A DNA stretch of 64,000 nt from an uncultured beta proteobacterium. GTDB lineage: Bacteria; Pseudomonadota; Gammaproteobacteria; Burkholderiales; Burkholderiaceae. This document shows, in pieces, positions 54,904 through 64,000 of this stretch (position 1 is its first letter; each line of letters begins with the position of its first letter). The stretch lies in contig CAIKFU010000108.1 in the NCBI GenBank assembly GCA_903826775.1, forward strand, positions 1 through 64,000, written 5' to 3'. The notes under the pieces are model-generated. The model was not told the origin of the DNA, did no database searches, and was given only the letters and a program-made list of their open reading frames with translations. The translations under genes and the position numbers were made by a program.

Positions 54904-57507
54904 ATGAGAATTGAAAAATTAACGACGAAGTTTCAGGAGGCGCTCAGCGATGCGCAGAGCATTGCCTTGGCAAAAGACAACCAATATATCGAGCCGGTAC
55001 ATTTGCTGTTGGCCATGCTGCGTCAGGAAGATGGAAGCGCTCGCAGTTTATTAACTCGGGCCGGCGTCAATGTTGGCGGCTTGGAAAAAGCAACGGAAAA
55101 GGCGATTGACAATTTGCCGCAGGTTCAAGGAGGCGGTGGCGAAGTGCAGGTTGGTCGGGATCTAACAAATTGCCTGAATCTGACTGAAAAGGAAGCAAGC
55201 AAACGAGGCGATCAATTTATAGCCGGAGAACTGTTTCTCTTGGTGGTGGCTGACGACAAGGGGTCGCTAGGCAAGTTGGCACGTGAAAATGGGTTGACGC
55301 GAAAATTACTGGAGGCAGCGATTAATCAGGTGCGCGGCGGAGAATCGGTTGATAGCGCAGATGCTGAAGACCAGCGTGAGGCATTGAAAAAATACACACT
55401 GGATTTAACAGAACGTGCCCGCATGGGAAAACTCGATCCGGTGATTGGCCGAGACGATGAAATTCGTCGCACGATTCAAATATTGCAGCGTCGGGGTAAA
55501 AATAATCCCGTGTTGATTGGCGAGCCGGGAGTTGGAAAGACGGCAATTGTCGAAGGGTTGGCACAGCGGATCGTCAACGGCGAGGTGCCTGAAACCCTCA
55601 AAAATAAGCGTGTACTGGTTTTGGATATGGCTTTGTTGTTGGCTGGCGCTAAGTACCGTGGTGAATTCGAGGAGCGCTTGAAGGCAGTGCTTAGCGATGT
55701 GGCGAAGGATGAAGGACGCACGATCATCTTTATCGATGAGATCCACACCATGGTCGGTGCTGGCAAATCCGAGGGTGCGATGGACGCTGGCAACATGCTT
55801 AAGCCCGCTTTGGCCCGAGGCGAGTTGCATTGCATCGGCGCAACCACGTTGGACGAATACCGAAAATACATCGAGAAGGATGCGGCATTGGAACGGCGCT
55901 TCCAAAAGGTCATGGTCGATGAACCAAGCGTTGAGGCGACCATTGCTATATTGCGCGGTTTGCAGGAACGCTATGAATTGCATCATGGCATTGAAATTAC
56001 CGATCCGGCGATCGTTGCCGCGGCCGAGTTGTCGCACCGTTACATTACTGATCGTTTTCTGCCAGACAAGGCCATCGATTTGATCGATGAAGCCGGATCG
56101 CGTATTCGGATGGAGATCGATTCGAAACCCGAGGTGATGGATAAGCTTGAGCGCCGTTTGATTCAATTGAAAATCGAGCGAGAGGCTGTGAAAAAGGAAA
56201 AAGACGATGCATCGAAAAAACGCTTGGAATTAATCGAAGACGAGATTAAGCGTTTGGGTGCCGAATACGCAGATCTTGAAGAAATTTGGAAAGCCGAAAA
56301 GGGAGCTGTCTTAGGTGCGGCAACCGTGAAGGAGGAAATTGAAAAAGTCAAAGCGGAAATCGTTAGACTTCAGCGCGAAGGCAAGTTGGAACAGGTGGCT
56401 GAATTACAGTATGGAAAATTACCCGAGCTAGAGCAAAAGCTCAAATCGGCTGCAGCAGCGGAAGCGAGCGCATCCAAAGATGGTGTTCCCAAACATAAGC
56501 TGTTGCGCACCCAGGTGGGCGCCGAGGAAATTGCCGAAGTGGTGTCGCGTGCAACCGGGATTCCGGTTTCCAAAATGATGCAGGGCGAGCGCGAAAAATT
56601 GCTCAAGATGGAAGAGTTACTTCATAAGCGTGTTGTTGGCCAGGAAGAGGCTATTCGCGCCGTATCCGATGCGATTCGTCGGTCCCGTGCAGGCCTGTCT
56701 GAAGAAAATCGACCCTATGGATCCTTTTTGTTTTTGGGGCCAACCGGTGTTGGTAAAACGGAATTGTGCAAAGCCTTGGCGGGATTCCTGTTTGATAGCG
56801 AGGACCATCTGATTCGCGTCGATATGAGCGAGTTCATGGAGAAGCATAGTGTGGCCCGTTTGATTGGCGCTCCTCCAGGGTATGTTGGTTACGAGGAAGG
56901 AGGATACCTTACCGAGCAGGTGCGTCGTAAACCCTACAGCGTGATTTTGTTTGATGAGATCGAGAAGGCCCACCCCGATGTTTTTAATGTGCTGCTGCAA
57001 GTGCTTGATGATGGTCGCTTGACCGATGGCCAGGGTAGGACGGTGGATTTTAAGAACACGGTGATAGTGATGACCAGCAACATCGGTTCACACCTCATTC
57101 AATCGATGGCTGGTAAAAAGCAGGCAGAAATCAAGGAAGCGGTATTTGGGGAATTGAAGAACCACTTCCGACCCGAGTTCTTGAACCGCATCGATGAAAT
57201 TGTCGTATTCCACGGTTTGGATAAAGCCAATATCGCTTCGATTGCCAAGATCTTGCTTAAGAACTTGTCGGATCGCCTGGCAAAGGTGGATATGCAATTG
57301 GAGGTCAGCGATGCGGCCTTGGATAAGATTGCGGAGGTTGGGTTTGATCCGGTCTACGGAGCAAGACCGCTCAAGAGGGCTATTCAACAATACATCGAAA
57401 ACCCGGTTTCCAAAATGATATTGGAGGGCAAGTTCGGACCCAAGGATGTGGTGCCGGTGGATGTCGACAAGAAAGGCGATTTTAGTTTTACGAGGTTGAT
57501 TCACTAA
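54904..57507 (+). CDS. clpB: ATP-dependent chaperone ClpB
   Basis: [84 protein letters not shown]-domain coiled coil present. Confidence 0.98.
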   Translation: MRIEKLTTKFQEALSDAQSIALAKDNQYIEPVHLLLAMLRQEDGSARSLLTRAGVNVGGLEKATEKAIDNLPQVQGGGGEVQVGRDLTNCLNLTEKEASKRGDQFIAGELFLLVVADDKGSLGKLARENGLTRKLLEAAINQVRGGESVDSADAEDQREALKKYTLDLTERARMGKLDPVIGRDDEIRRTIQILQRRGKNNPVLIGEPGVGKTAIVEGLAQRIVNGEVPETLKNKRVLVLDMALLLAGAKYRGEFEERLKAVLSDVAKDEGRTIIFIDEIHTMVGAGKSEGAMDAGNMLKPALARGELHCIGATTLDEYRKYIEKDAALERRFQKVMVDEPSVEATIAILRGLQERYELHHGIEITDPAIVAAAELSHRYITDRFLPDKAIDLIDEAGSRIRMEIDSKPEVMDKLERRLIQLKIEREAVKKEKDDASKKRLELIEDEIKRLGAEYADLEEIWKAEKGAVLGAATVKEEIEKVKAEIVRLQREGKLEQVAELQYGKLPELEQKLKSAAAAEASASKDGVPKHKLLRTQVGAEEIAEVVSRATGIPVSKMMQGEREKLLKMEELLHKRVVGQEEAIRAVSDAIRRSRAGLSEENRPYGSFLFLGPTGVGKTELCKALAGFLFDSEDHLIRVDMSEFMEKHSVARLIGAPPGYVGYEEGGYLTEQVRRKPYSVILFDEIEKAHPDVFNVLLQVLDDGRLTDGQGRTVDFKNTVIVMTSNIGSHLIQSMAGKKQAEIKEAVFGELKNHFRPEFLNRIDEIVVFHGLDKANIASIAKILLKNLSDRLAKVDMQLEVSDAALDKIAEVGFDPVYGARPLKRAIQQYIENPVSKMILEGKFGPKDVVPVDVDKKGDFSFTRLIH

Positions 57508-57540
57508 GCAAAATTCGTTGTATGCCAGTACACTTCGGGC

Positions 57541-58785
57541 ATGACTGTTGCGCAAAAAAGTACACGTACCAGTGATGTCCGGGTTATTGGGCTTGTTAGC
57601 CTAGCGCACGGTAGTTCACACTTTTTCCACCTGATTCTTCCGCCATTATTTCCGTGGTTGAAGAATGAGTTCGCATTCAATTACGCCGAACTCGGTCTTC
57701 TGATGTCCATCTTCTACGTGGTGTCGTGCTCTGTGCAGGCGGCATCAGGTTTTTTGGTCGATCGCATCGGATCGCGTCCAGTGCTTTTTGGTGGAGTGGG
57801 GTTGTCAATCGTAGCCGCATTAATTTATTCGCAGGCGAGCGGATATGAAATGCTGGTATTGGGCGCCGTTGTCGCTGGTTTGGGCAATGGGATTTTTCAT
57901 CCCGTTGACTACACCCTGATCAATCATAAAGTTACACCGAGCAATTTGGCTTATGCCTATTCACTGCATGGTGTGACCGGTTATCTGGGTTGGGCCGCAG
58001 CTCCGATTTTTATGGTGAGCGTTGCCACTTGGGCAGATTGGCGACTCGCCTTATTGGCTGCTGCGGGAATGGAGTTGGTGGTGTTGATCGTGCTTTGGGT
58101 CAATAAGGACAGCTTGCTAGACGATGTCAAGGCGCGCCATGCCGAAGGCTTGGCAACTGCAAAGGATCAAAACCCCAATGGTGTGCCGGATGGGGTTTTT
58201 GCATTTTTAAAATTACCTGCGGTCTGGCTATGCTGGCTTTTCTTTTTCTTCAGCATGATTGCGACCTCGAGTCTTCAATCGTTTTCCCCAACATCCCTGT
58301 TGTCTATTTATGCAGTACCCGTTCGATCGGGCAGCTATTACCTTACCTTGATGTCCTTGGGAAGTGCCGCGGGAATGTTGTTGGGCGGTTTGGTTGCCAA
58401 GCATGTCCAAGCGCCTGAAAGGGTTGTTACCATTTGCCTGCTGGCAAGCACTTTGTTGACCGGTTTGTTGGCGACAAGTTGGGTTCCCGTTGATGTGATT
58501 GCCATGGTTTTCCTGGCCATTGGATTGGGTTTTGGGATATCGGCGCCATCGCGCGACTTGATGATCCGCGCCGCAACTCCGCAAGGCGTATCCGGGAGGG
58601 TATACGGAATCGTCTATTCGGGAATCGATCTTGGAGCGGCGGTTGGCCCTGGTTTGTTTGGCGTATTGCTCGATAGCGGCCATCCAAAAATGCTGTTCAT
58701 CGGCGCAGCAGTTGCCATGGTCCTCATGATCTTTACGGCGCTTCGGGTTGCCTTAAGTACCCCAAGCAAAATCCAACCTGCTTAG
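57541..58785 (+). CDS. MFS transporter (Fsr-like)
   Basis: GLVSLAHGSSHFFHLILPPLFPWLKNEFAFNYAELGLLMSIFYVVSCSVQAASGFLVDRIGSRPVL; 12 hydrophobic segments. Confidence 0.9.
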   Translation: MTVAQKSTRTSDVRVIGLVSLAHGSSHFFHLILPPLFPWLKNEFAFNYAELGLLMSIFYVVSCSVQAASGFLVDRIGSRPVLFGGVGLSIVAALIYSQASGYEMLVLGAVVAGLGNGIFHPVDYTLINHKVTPSNLAYAYSLHGVTGYLGWAAAPIFMVSVATWADWRLALLAAAGMELVVLIVLWVNKDSLLDDVKARHAEGLATAKDQNPNGVPDGVFAFLKLPAVWLCWLFFFFSMIATSSLQSFSPTSLLSIYAVPVRSGSYYLTLMSLGSAAGMLLGGLVAKHVQAPERVVTICLLASTLLTGLLATSWVPVDVIAMVFLAIGLGFGISAPSRDLMIRAATPQGVSGRVYGIVYSGIDLGAAVGPGLFGVLLDSGHPKMLFIGAAVAMVLMIFTALRVALSTPSKIQPA

Positions 58786-59531
58786 CATGATGTTGATAAC
58801 AACTGTTTGATTTTTTTCGCAAAGGCAATCGCATGAGGATTGTCTCCATGAACGCATAGCGTATCGGCCTGAATCTTTACCGTGATTCCTTCAATCGACT
58901 TGATTTCTTGGTTGTTTGCCATTCCCAGTACGTGTTCAAGCGCTTGACCTTCGTCGTGAATCAGAGCCTCGGGATGGGTGCGCGCAACCAGGAATCCCTC
59001 CTTGGTGTATCGGCGATCCGCAAAGACTTCTTGCCAGACAGGAACACCCAATTCCTGTGCAGCTTGGACAAGGCAGCTGCCGGCTAGGCCATACAAAATG
59101 ACATCCTTTCCCAACGCTTTGGTGGCGCGCGCAATACCTCTTGCCAGTTTGAGATCCTTTGCCGCCTGGTTGTAGAGCGCGCCATGTGGCTTGATGTGGT
59201 GCAAGGTTCCGCCGTAAGCGTGGGCGAATGCCTGCAGGGCACCAGCTTGATACAGCACGTAGTCGTAGGCGTCGCTTTCGCTGATCGCCATTTCTCGGCG
59301 TCCAAATCCGAGTAGATCGGGAAGTCCTGGATGTGCGCCGACGTGAACGTTTTTGCTGATCGCCATTTCTACCAAGTCTCGCATTCTCGCGGGGTCGCCA
59401 GCATGCCATCCGCAGGCAATGTTGGTCGAGGTGATGTAGTCTAACAACTCGAAATCGTTGCCCATTTCCCAAACCCCAAAGCCTTCACCCATATCACTAT
59501 TGATATCCATTATGTTTCCTTTGTTCCGCAA
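58782..59531 (-). CDS. pxpA: 5-oxoprolinase subunit A (LamB/YcsF family)
   Basis: MDINSDMGEGFGVWEMGNDFELLDYITSTNIACGWHAGDPARMRDLVEMA, HVGAHPGLPDLLGFGRREMAIS. Confidence 0.96.
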   Translation of the reverse strand: MRNKGNIMDINSDMGEGFGVWEMGNDFELLDYITSTNIACGWHAGDPARMRDLVEMAISKNVHVGAHPGLPDLLGFGRREMAISESDAYDYVLYQAGALQAFAHAYGGTLHHIKPHGALYNQAAKDLKLARGIARATKALGKDVILYGLAGSCLVQAAQELGVPVWQEVFADRRYTKEGFLVARTHPEALIHDEGQALEHVLGMANNQEIKSIEGITVKIQADTLCVHGDNPHAIAFAKKIKQLLSTSC

Positions 59532-61267
59532 GAAATAATTGATTGAATTGCATACATTGTGTCTAAATGCGATTTCCTTGCTGCGTGATTTAGGCGGTCC
59601 GCTTCATCGATGTCTATCGGGGTGAATTGGATACGGGTACCCGGGGTTGCTTGCGCGAGCTTTGATTGTTCAGATGCAATGACCTCCGCTAAACGGGGAT
59701 AGCCTCCGGTGGTTTGGTGCTCGGAGAGCATCACAATCGGTTGTTGCGACGGGGGAAATTGAACGGTGCCAAAATGAATTGCTTGCGAAGGAATGTTTGG
59801 GAGGGGTTTTTTCAATTCAAAATCGCCTTCAAGGCGAATCCCCATGCGATTGCTTTCTTTGGATACGACCCAGACAGTGCCCCAGAATTTTTCCCGATCC
59901 TTGACTGTGAGAAAGGATAGGTGGGGTCCGGGCATACAGTAGATTCGATTGATTTGCTTGGAATTGGTATAAGGTGATCGGATCTGCCATTTTGGAAAAC
60001 AGGGTAACGGAGCGGATTCTTTTAACCGTTTTAAAAATGGCGAGCACAACGCCAAACCGGCGTTAGTCAAAGTGAGTGCATCGCCTTTTGTGAGTCGCTT
60101 TGGACCGATATCAGCGCTCATGTGAGCACCCTTGCGCCCCAAGATGGTAGGAGAATCGATGCCGCCTCCAATCGCGAGAATGGCCCTCATGCCTGGGTTT
60201 AGTGTTAAAAACTGCAGGGTCGATCCAGCACCAATCCATATCGGGCGATTGCCTGGTAGGCGTTTTCCATCCACCATGCAACTACAGGTTGCACCTACCC
60301 AGGCAATGCAGGCATCTTCGCTAAACAAGAGGGTTGGTCCAGTAGCGGTAATCTCCAATCCCGCTTCTTCTGTCGGGTTGCCAACCAACGCGTTTGCAAG
60401 TTCTAGGGCATCTAGATCCACTGCGCCACCGGGTCCGACGCCCCAGTGCGAAAGGCCGGCTCGGGGTCTATCCTGAATGGTTGTAAAAGCTCCCGCTTGC
60501 TTGAATGTAATGGTTCCTGACGATTGATTTTTGTTCTCGGTAGGGGTGCTTTTCGGAGTACTGCTCTCCTTTGAGTGCAGCCCGATTAGCCGATTAAATT
60601 CATCCAGACCAATTTCCACAATATGCATTTTGTCGCCCGGCATAAATAAGCCAGGTTGCTTTTTGGCGATATCAAAAAGGATGTCGGGCGATCTGCCAAT
60701 AAGGTTCCAACCGCCTGGCGTTGACCGTGGATAGATTGCCGTCTGGAGTTCGGCGATGGCAACGCTTCCCAGCGGTACAAGCGGTCTGGGCGATGGCAGA
60801 CGAGGAAGGCGCAATTTGGGGTTTAATCCGCTGAAATAGGCAAACCCGGGCATAAAGCCCAAAATGTCGACGCTATAGATGGATTCTTTATGAAGTTGAA
60901 TCGTCGTCTCGATGGATAGTCCGCAAGCCTTGGCGATGTCGGCTAGATCCGGTGCGACATCCGGGTGATAGCAGACCTGAATGCGATGCGATTGCGTCGA
61001 ATTGGCATTTTTGTTTTTTCGTTTGATCAAAGCGCTATGGATTTTTTCCAACTCCACCTGCGCTGTATGACGTACCTGCGCTGGTTGCGCATTGGAGAAA
61101 TTGAGTTCTATTATCAGCGAGTCAAGACCGGGAATAATTTCCATCGCCCACTGGGGTTTGAGAAGAAAGAGTTCACTACTCAGGCCATGGATTTCTTGCA
61201 AAGGTTTGGCGGAATCGGAAAAATCCAGAAGAAGGCTGCGGTCCCCGAGCGCGGTGCATTGCATCAT
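59510..61267 (-). CDS. fused 5-oxoprolinase subunits B and C (PxpB-PxpC)
   Basis: N-terminal PxpB: DILGFMPGFAYFSGLNPKLRLPRLPSPRPLVPLGSVAIAELQTAIYPRSTPGGWNLIGRSP; C-terminal PxpC: FTTIQDRPRAGLSHWGVGPGGAVDLDALELANALVGNPTEEAGLEITATGP. Confidence 0.95.
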   Translation of the reverse strand: MMQCTALGDRSLLLDFSDSAKPLQEIHGLSSELFLLKPQWAMEIIPGLDSLIIELNFSNAQPAQVRHTAQVELEKIHSALIKRKNKNANSTQSHRIQVCYHPDVAPDLADIAKACGLSIETTIQLHKESIYSVDILGFMPGFAYFSGLNPKLRLPRLPSPRPLVPLGSVAIAELQTAIYPRSTPGGWNLIGRSPDILFDIAKKQPGLFMPGDKMHIVEIGLDEFNRLIGLHSKESSTPKSTPTENKNQSSGTITFKQAGAFTTIQDRPRAGLSHWGVGPGGAVDLDALELANALVGNPTEEAGLEITATGPTLLFSEDACIAWVGATCSCMVDGKRLPGNRPIWIGAGSTLQFLTLNPGMRAILAIGGGIDSPTILGRKGAHMSADIGPKRLTKGDALTLTNAGLALCSPFLKRLKESAPLPCFPKWQIRSPYTNSKQINRIYCMPGPHLSFLTVKDREKFWGTVWVVSKESNRMGIRLEGDFELKKPLPNIPSQAIHFGTVQFPPSQQPIVMLSEHQTTGGYPRLAEVIASEQSKLAQATPGTRIQFTPIDIDEADRLNHAARKSHLDTMYAIQSIISCGTKET

Positions 61268-61377
61268 GAGAAATAACCCATCAGGGTTTTCACTAGAGCG
61301 TGAAAATGGCGGCTGAATTGATGTATAAAGAAGTCACTCATGGATTGTATTAAGCCCAAAATATAAAGGAGACGCTA

Positions 61378-62640
61378 GTGAGTCATCAAACAGATACCAG
61401 TTTGACTGGATTTTATAAGGTCATGACTCCCAAGGAAAGAAAGACTTTCTGGGGTTGCTTTTTGGGTTGGGCATTAGACGGCATGGATTTCATGATTTAT
61501 CCCTTGGTGATCGGAACCATTATTGCAGTATGGAAAGTGGATCGGGGAATGGCAGGTCTTGCCGTAACGGGAACGCTTTTGGCATCTGCATTCGGTGGAT
61601 GGTTTGCAGGTTACCTTGCCGACCGAATCGGGCGCGTGAAGACTTTGCAATTTACGATTTTATGGTTCTCCACTTTTAGTTTGATATGCGCGTTTACCCA
61701 AGACTTCAACCAGTTGATGATCTCGCGCGCATTGCTTGGTTTTGGCTTTGGGGGAGAATGGGCTGCTGGTGCAGTCCTGATGGGCGAAACGATTCGCGCG
61801 GAGTACCGTGGGCGTGCGGTGGGTTCGGTACAGTCTGCATGGGCTTTAGGTTGGGGCGCAGCGGTATTGTTGCAGGCGATCATGTTTACTCTACTGCCTC
61901 CGGACTTGGCTTGGCGCGCGATGTTTGTTGCCGGCTTTCTCCCGGCGTTACTCCTTCTGTATATTCGTCGGAACGTTGAAGAACCAGAGATTGCCCAGGC
62001 AGCTCGCGAAGTGTTGGCCAAAAAAGGCCAAGCACCTTCCATTTTGGAAATATTCAAACCTGGGTTATTGAAAACCACGGTCTGGGCCTCTTTGTTGACG
62101 ATGGGTGCGCAGGGCGGTTACTACGCGATTACGACTTGGGTGCCAACCTTTCTCAAGACCGAGCGGCATTTAACCGTAGTGGGTTCCACCGGGTATTTGG
62201 CGTTTCTAATTGTTGGCAGTTTCGTTGGCTATCTCTTTGGCGCATGGATGGCCGATCGGTTCGGTCGAAGAAAACTCTTTATGACTTTTTCCATCGGTGC
62301 GATTGTTTTGGTGCTGTGCTACACGCAGTTCGAGATTACAAATGAAATGATGATGTGGTTGGGGTTCCCGTTGGGCTTTTTTGCTAGCGGATACTTTTCC
62401 GGCATGGGCGCTTTTTTAACCGAGCTGTTTCCGACTCGCTTGCGTGGGTCTGGTCAAGGTTTTTGTTATAACTTCGGCCGCGGCATTGGCGCCTTGTTTC
62501 CCGCGTTAGTAGGGTATTTTTCCAATCAGTACGGATTATCAATGGCGATTGCGATTTTTGCGGTGATTGCCTACGGCTTGTTTTTTGTAGCTGCCGTCGT
62601 ATTGCCGGAAACTCGTGGAAGAGAGTTGCGGGCGGATTAA
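61378..62640 (+). CDS. MFS transporter, carboxylate/aromatic acid:H+ symporter-like
   Basis: FWGCFLGWALDGMDFMIYPLVIGTIIAVW, WFAGYLADRIGRVKTLQFTILWFSTFSLICAF, GFGFGGEWAAGAVLMGETI. Confidence 0.93.
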   Translation: MSHQTDTSLTGFYKVMTPKERKTFWGCFLGWALDGMDFMIYPLVIGTIIAVWKVDRGMAGLAVTGTLLASAFGGWFAGYLADRIGRVKTLQFTILWFSTFSLICAFTQDFNQLMISRALLGFGFGGEWAAGAVLMGETIRAEYRGRAVGSVQSAWALGWGAAVLLQAIMFTLLPPDLAWRAMFVAGFLPALLLLYIRRNVEEPEIAQAAREVLAKKGQAPSILEIFKPGLLKTTVWASLLTMGAQGGYYAITTWVPTFLKTERHLTVVGSTGYLAFLIVGSFVGYLFGAWMADRFGRRKLFMTFSIGAIVLVLCYTQFEITNEMMMWLGFPLGFFASGYFSGMGAFLTELFPTRLRGSGQGFCYNFGRGIGALFPALVGYFSNQYGLSMAIAIFAVIAYGLFFVAAVVLPETRGRELRAD

Positions 62641-63513
62641 TTGGCTTGTTCTGAAATTCCGTTTTGCCCTGGACCGCCCGATCATCAAGGCGGTCCTTTA
62701 CCATTTATCGTGCCGTATGGTGCAGTCGATACCCATGCCCATGTTATCAATCTAGAGAGTCTCGTTCCGAATCGCTCCTACACATCACCTGCGGCGACGG
62801 AAGAGCAGTATTTGCGCATGCTTGACGAGGTGGGGATGACCTACGGAGTGCTCGTGCAAGTCAGTGTGAACGGGCAGGACAACGAGCCCATGCTGAAGGT
62901 GCTGGCCAAGTACCCAAATCGTTTGCGTGGTGTGGCAGTTCCCTTGCTTAGTCAAGCGGATTCGTACTATCAGGACATGCGTGATCGAGGCGTTGTCGGC
63001 ATTCGCGTGAACGTGATGTTTTCCGGTGGGGGCTTGGATTTATCCAACCTCGAAGAGTGCGATGCCTTGGCGCGAGATTGGGGATGGCATATTCAGTTTT
63101 TATTGAACGCGAATGACCTGCCGGTACTGATGCCCCGAATGCAGAGCTTGCGATCCACTCTGGTGATCGACCATATGGGCTATCTCAGAACGGATGTGGG
63201 TTTGCTGTCTGCCGGGTTTCTAGCCCTATTGGATCTGGTGCAAGAAAGGGCCTGGGTTAAGGTGTCGGGCGCATATCGGTTGACGGATCAACCCCCGCCC
63301 TACATCGATACTGTGCCTTATGCCCAAGCGTTAATTGGGGCTGCTCCTAATCGCTGCATTTGGGGGTCCGATTGGCCGCATGTTGCGAACTGGGGCATCA
63401 TGCCAACCGTTGCCCAAATGCTGGAGTGTTTGGCTTTGTACGCGTCCGAGGAGGGTCAACGCAATGCCATCATGCGCGATAACCCAAAAACCTTGTATGG
63501 GTTTGGTGATTAG
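62641..63513 (+). CDS. amidohydrolase family 2 protein (2-pyrone-4,6-dicarboxylate hydrolase-like; TTG start)
   Basis: AVDTHAHVI, VIDHMGYLRTDVG, WVKVSGAYRLT, RCIWGSDWPHV. Confidence 0.92.
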   Translation: MACSEIPFCPGPPDHQGGPLPFIVPYGAVDTHAHVINLESLVPNRSYTSPAATEEQYLRMLDEVGMTYGVLVQVSVNGQDNEPMLKVLAKYPNRLRGVAVPLLSQADSYYQDMRDRGVVGIRVNVMFSGGGLDLSNLEECDALARDWGWHIQFLLNANDLPVLMPRMQSLRSTLVIDHMGYLRTDVGLLSAGFLALLDLVQERAWVKVSGAYRLTDQPPPYIDTVPYAQALIGAAPNRCIWGSDWPHVANWGIMPTVAQMLECLALYASEEGQRNAIMRDNPKTLYGFGD

Positions 63514-63542
63514 TGTTTTTTGAGGCGTTGAAGTTTGCTTAA

Positions 63543-63559
63543 TTTTCACAATGTGAAAA
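63543..63559. promoter_or_regulatory. perfect dyad TTTTCACA-A-TGTGAAAA upstream of aceA
   Basis: 8-bp perfect inverted half-sites with a 1-nt centre, in the intergenic region 5' of isocitrate lyase. Confidence 0.5.
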
Positions 63560-63800
63560 GGTATTTCCCCTCGTAAAATGCACTGCAGCATTTTCTCGAT
63601 TATGGCGTTCCAATGCATGGTTTTATATTTCACTATATAAAAAACGTTATTTAAGTTATTGAATTTAAATAATTATTTTGTATTAAATTTTTTTTAAATA
63701 GACCTTGTTTCCTTTTGATAAATCCCTACACTCTTATATAAGACATAAGACATCATTGTCCAATCAATTTTGGTGAATTGTTTAACTTAGGGAGAAGAAC

Positions 63801-64000
63801 ATGAGTAGTCGTAAAGAACAAATTGCAGCAATCCAAAAGGACTGGGATACCAATCCAAGATGGGAAGGTATTACACGTGGTTATACCGCTGAGGATGTTG
63901 TTCGCCTTCGCGGTTCATTGAATATTGAGCACACTTTGGCCAAGACTGGAGCTGAAAAGCTTTGGAATCAGGTGAACAACGAAGCCTATGTCAACTGCTT
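63801..64000 (+). CDS. aceA: isocitrate lyase, N-terminal part (truncated by window end)
   Basis: MSSRKEQIAAIQKDWDTNPRWEGITRGYTAEDVVRLRGSLNIEHTLAKTGAEKLWNQVNNEAYVNC; RBS gggag. Confidence 0.95.
   Translation, partial: MSSRKEQIAAIQKDWDTNPRWEGITRGYTAEDVVRLRGSLNIEHTLAKTGAEKLWNQVNNEAYVNC

Noticed and set aside
55405-56166. 253-aa minus-strand ORF inside clpB
   Set aside because: Shadow ORF opposite the highly conserved ClpB sequence; no independent coding evidence
1-64000. CRISPR arrays, rRNA or tRNA genes, prophage or integrase modules
   Set aside because: No regularly spaced repeats, no rRNA-like blocks, no tRNA recognised by eye and no integrase/phage proteins in the ORF track; tRNAscan-SE/Infernal would be needed to exclude small RNAs fully

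Overview
This 64 kb window is bacterial, probably a Burkholderiales chromosome of Polynucleobacter-like style. That placement is inferred from gene content and from multiple Bug/TTT solute-binding proteins; I could not search it. The first ~33 kb is an accessory, catabolic and transport-rich zone: an OprB-like porin, a ParDE locus with a frame-broken toxin, phosphonoacetate hydrolase divergent from a Bug SBP, a NitT/TauT ABC transporter + allophanate hydrolase + GntR operon, a large divergent amidase, a MmgE/PrpD protein, TAXI and MFS proteins, and a Bug + enolase-superfamily pair. The second half is more core-like: lexA, L-asparaginase, rpsF-priB-rpsR-rplI-dnaB, NlpC/P60, phoH-like, bcp, a complete split-arnA Ara4N lipid A cluster, alaA-like/hom/thrC/moeA/moaD/moaE, clpB, 5-oxoprolinase genes and the start of aceA. 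The strongest unexplained signals are: (1) a pair of 50-bp inverted repeats with one mismatch (14149-14198 / 20601-20650) that resemble IS200/IS605 right ends, face outward and bracket a 6.4-kb block, with a cytochrome-c-like C-terminal remnant abutting one end; (2) a ParE-like toxin whose two halves are joined only by a -1 shift on an A8 tract; (3) a two-helix RNA in the rpsF leader; (4) shared sigma32-like promoters before hsp20 and clpB; (5) a perfect TTGTATACAA operator-like palindrome ahead of the ABC/allophanate hydrolase operon. No rRNA, tRNA or CRISPR array was recognised by eye.
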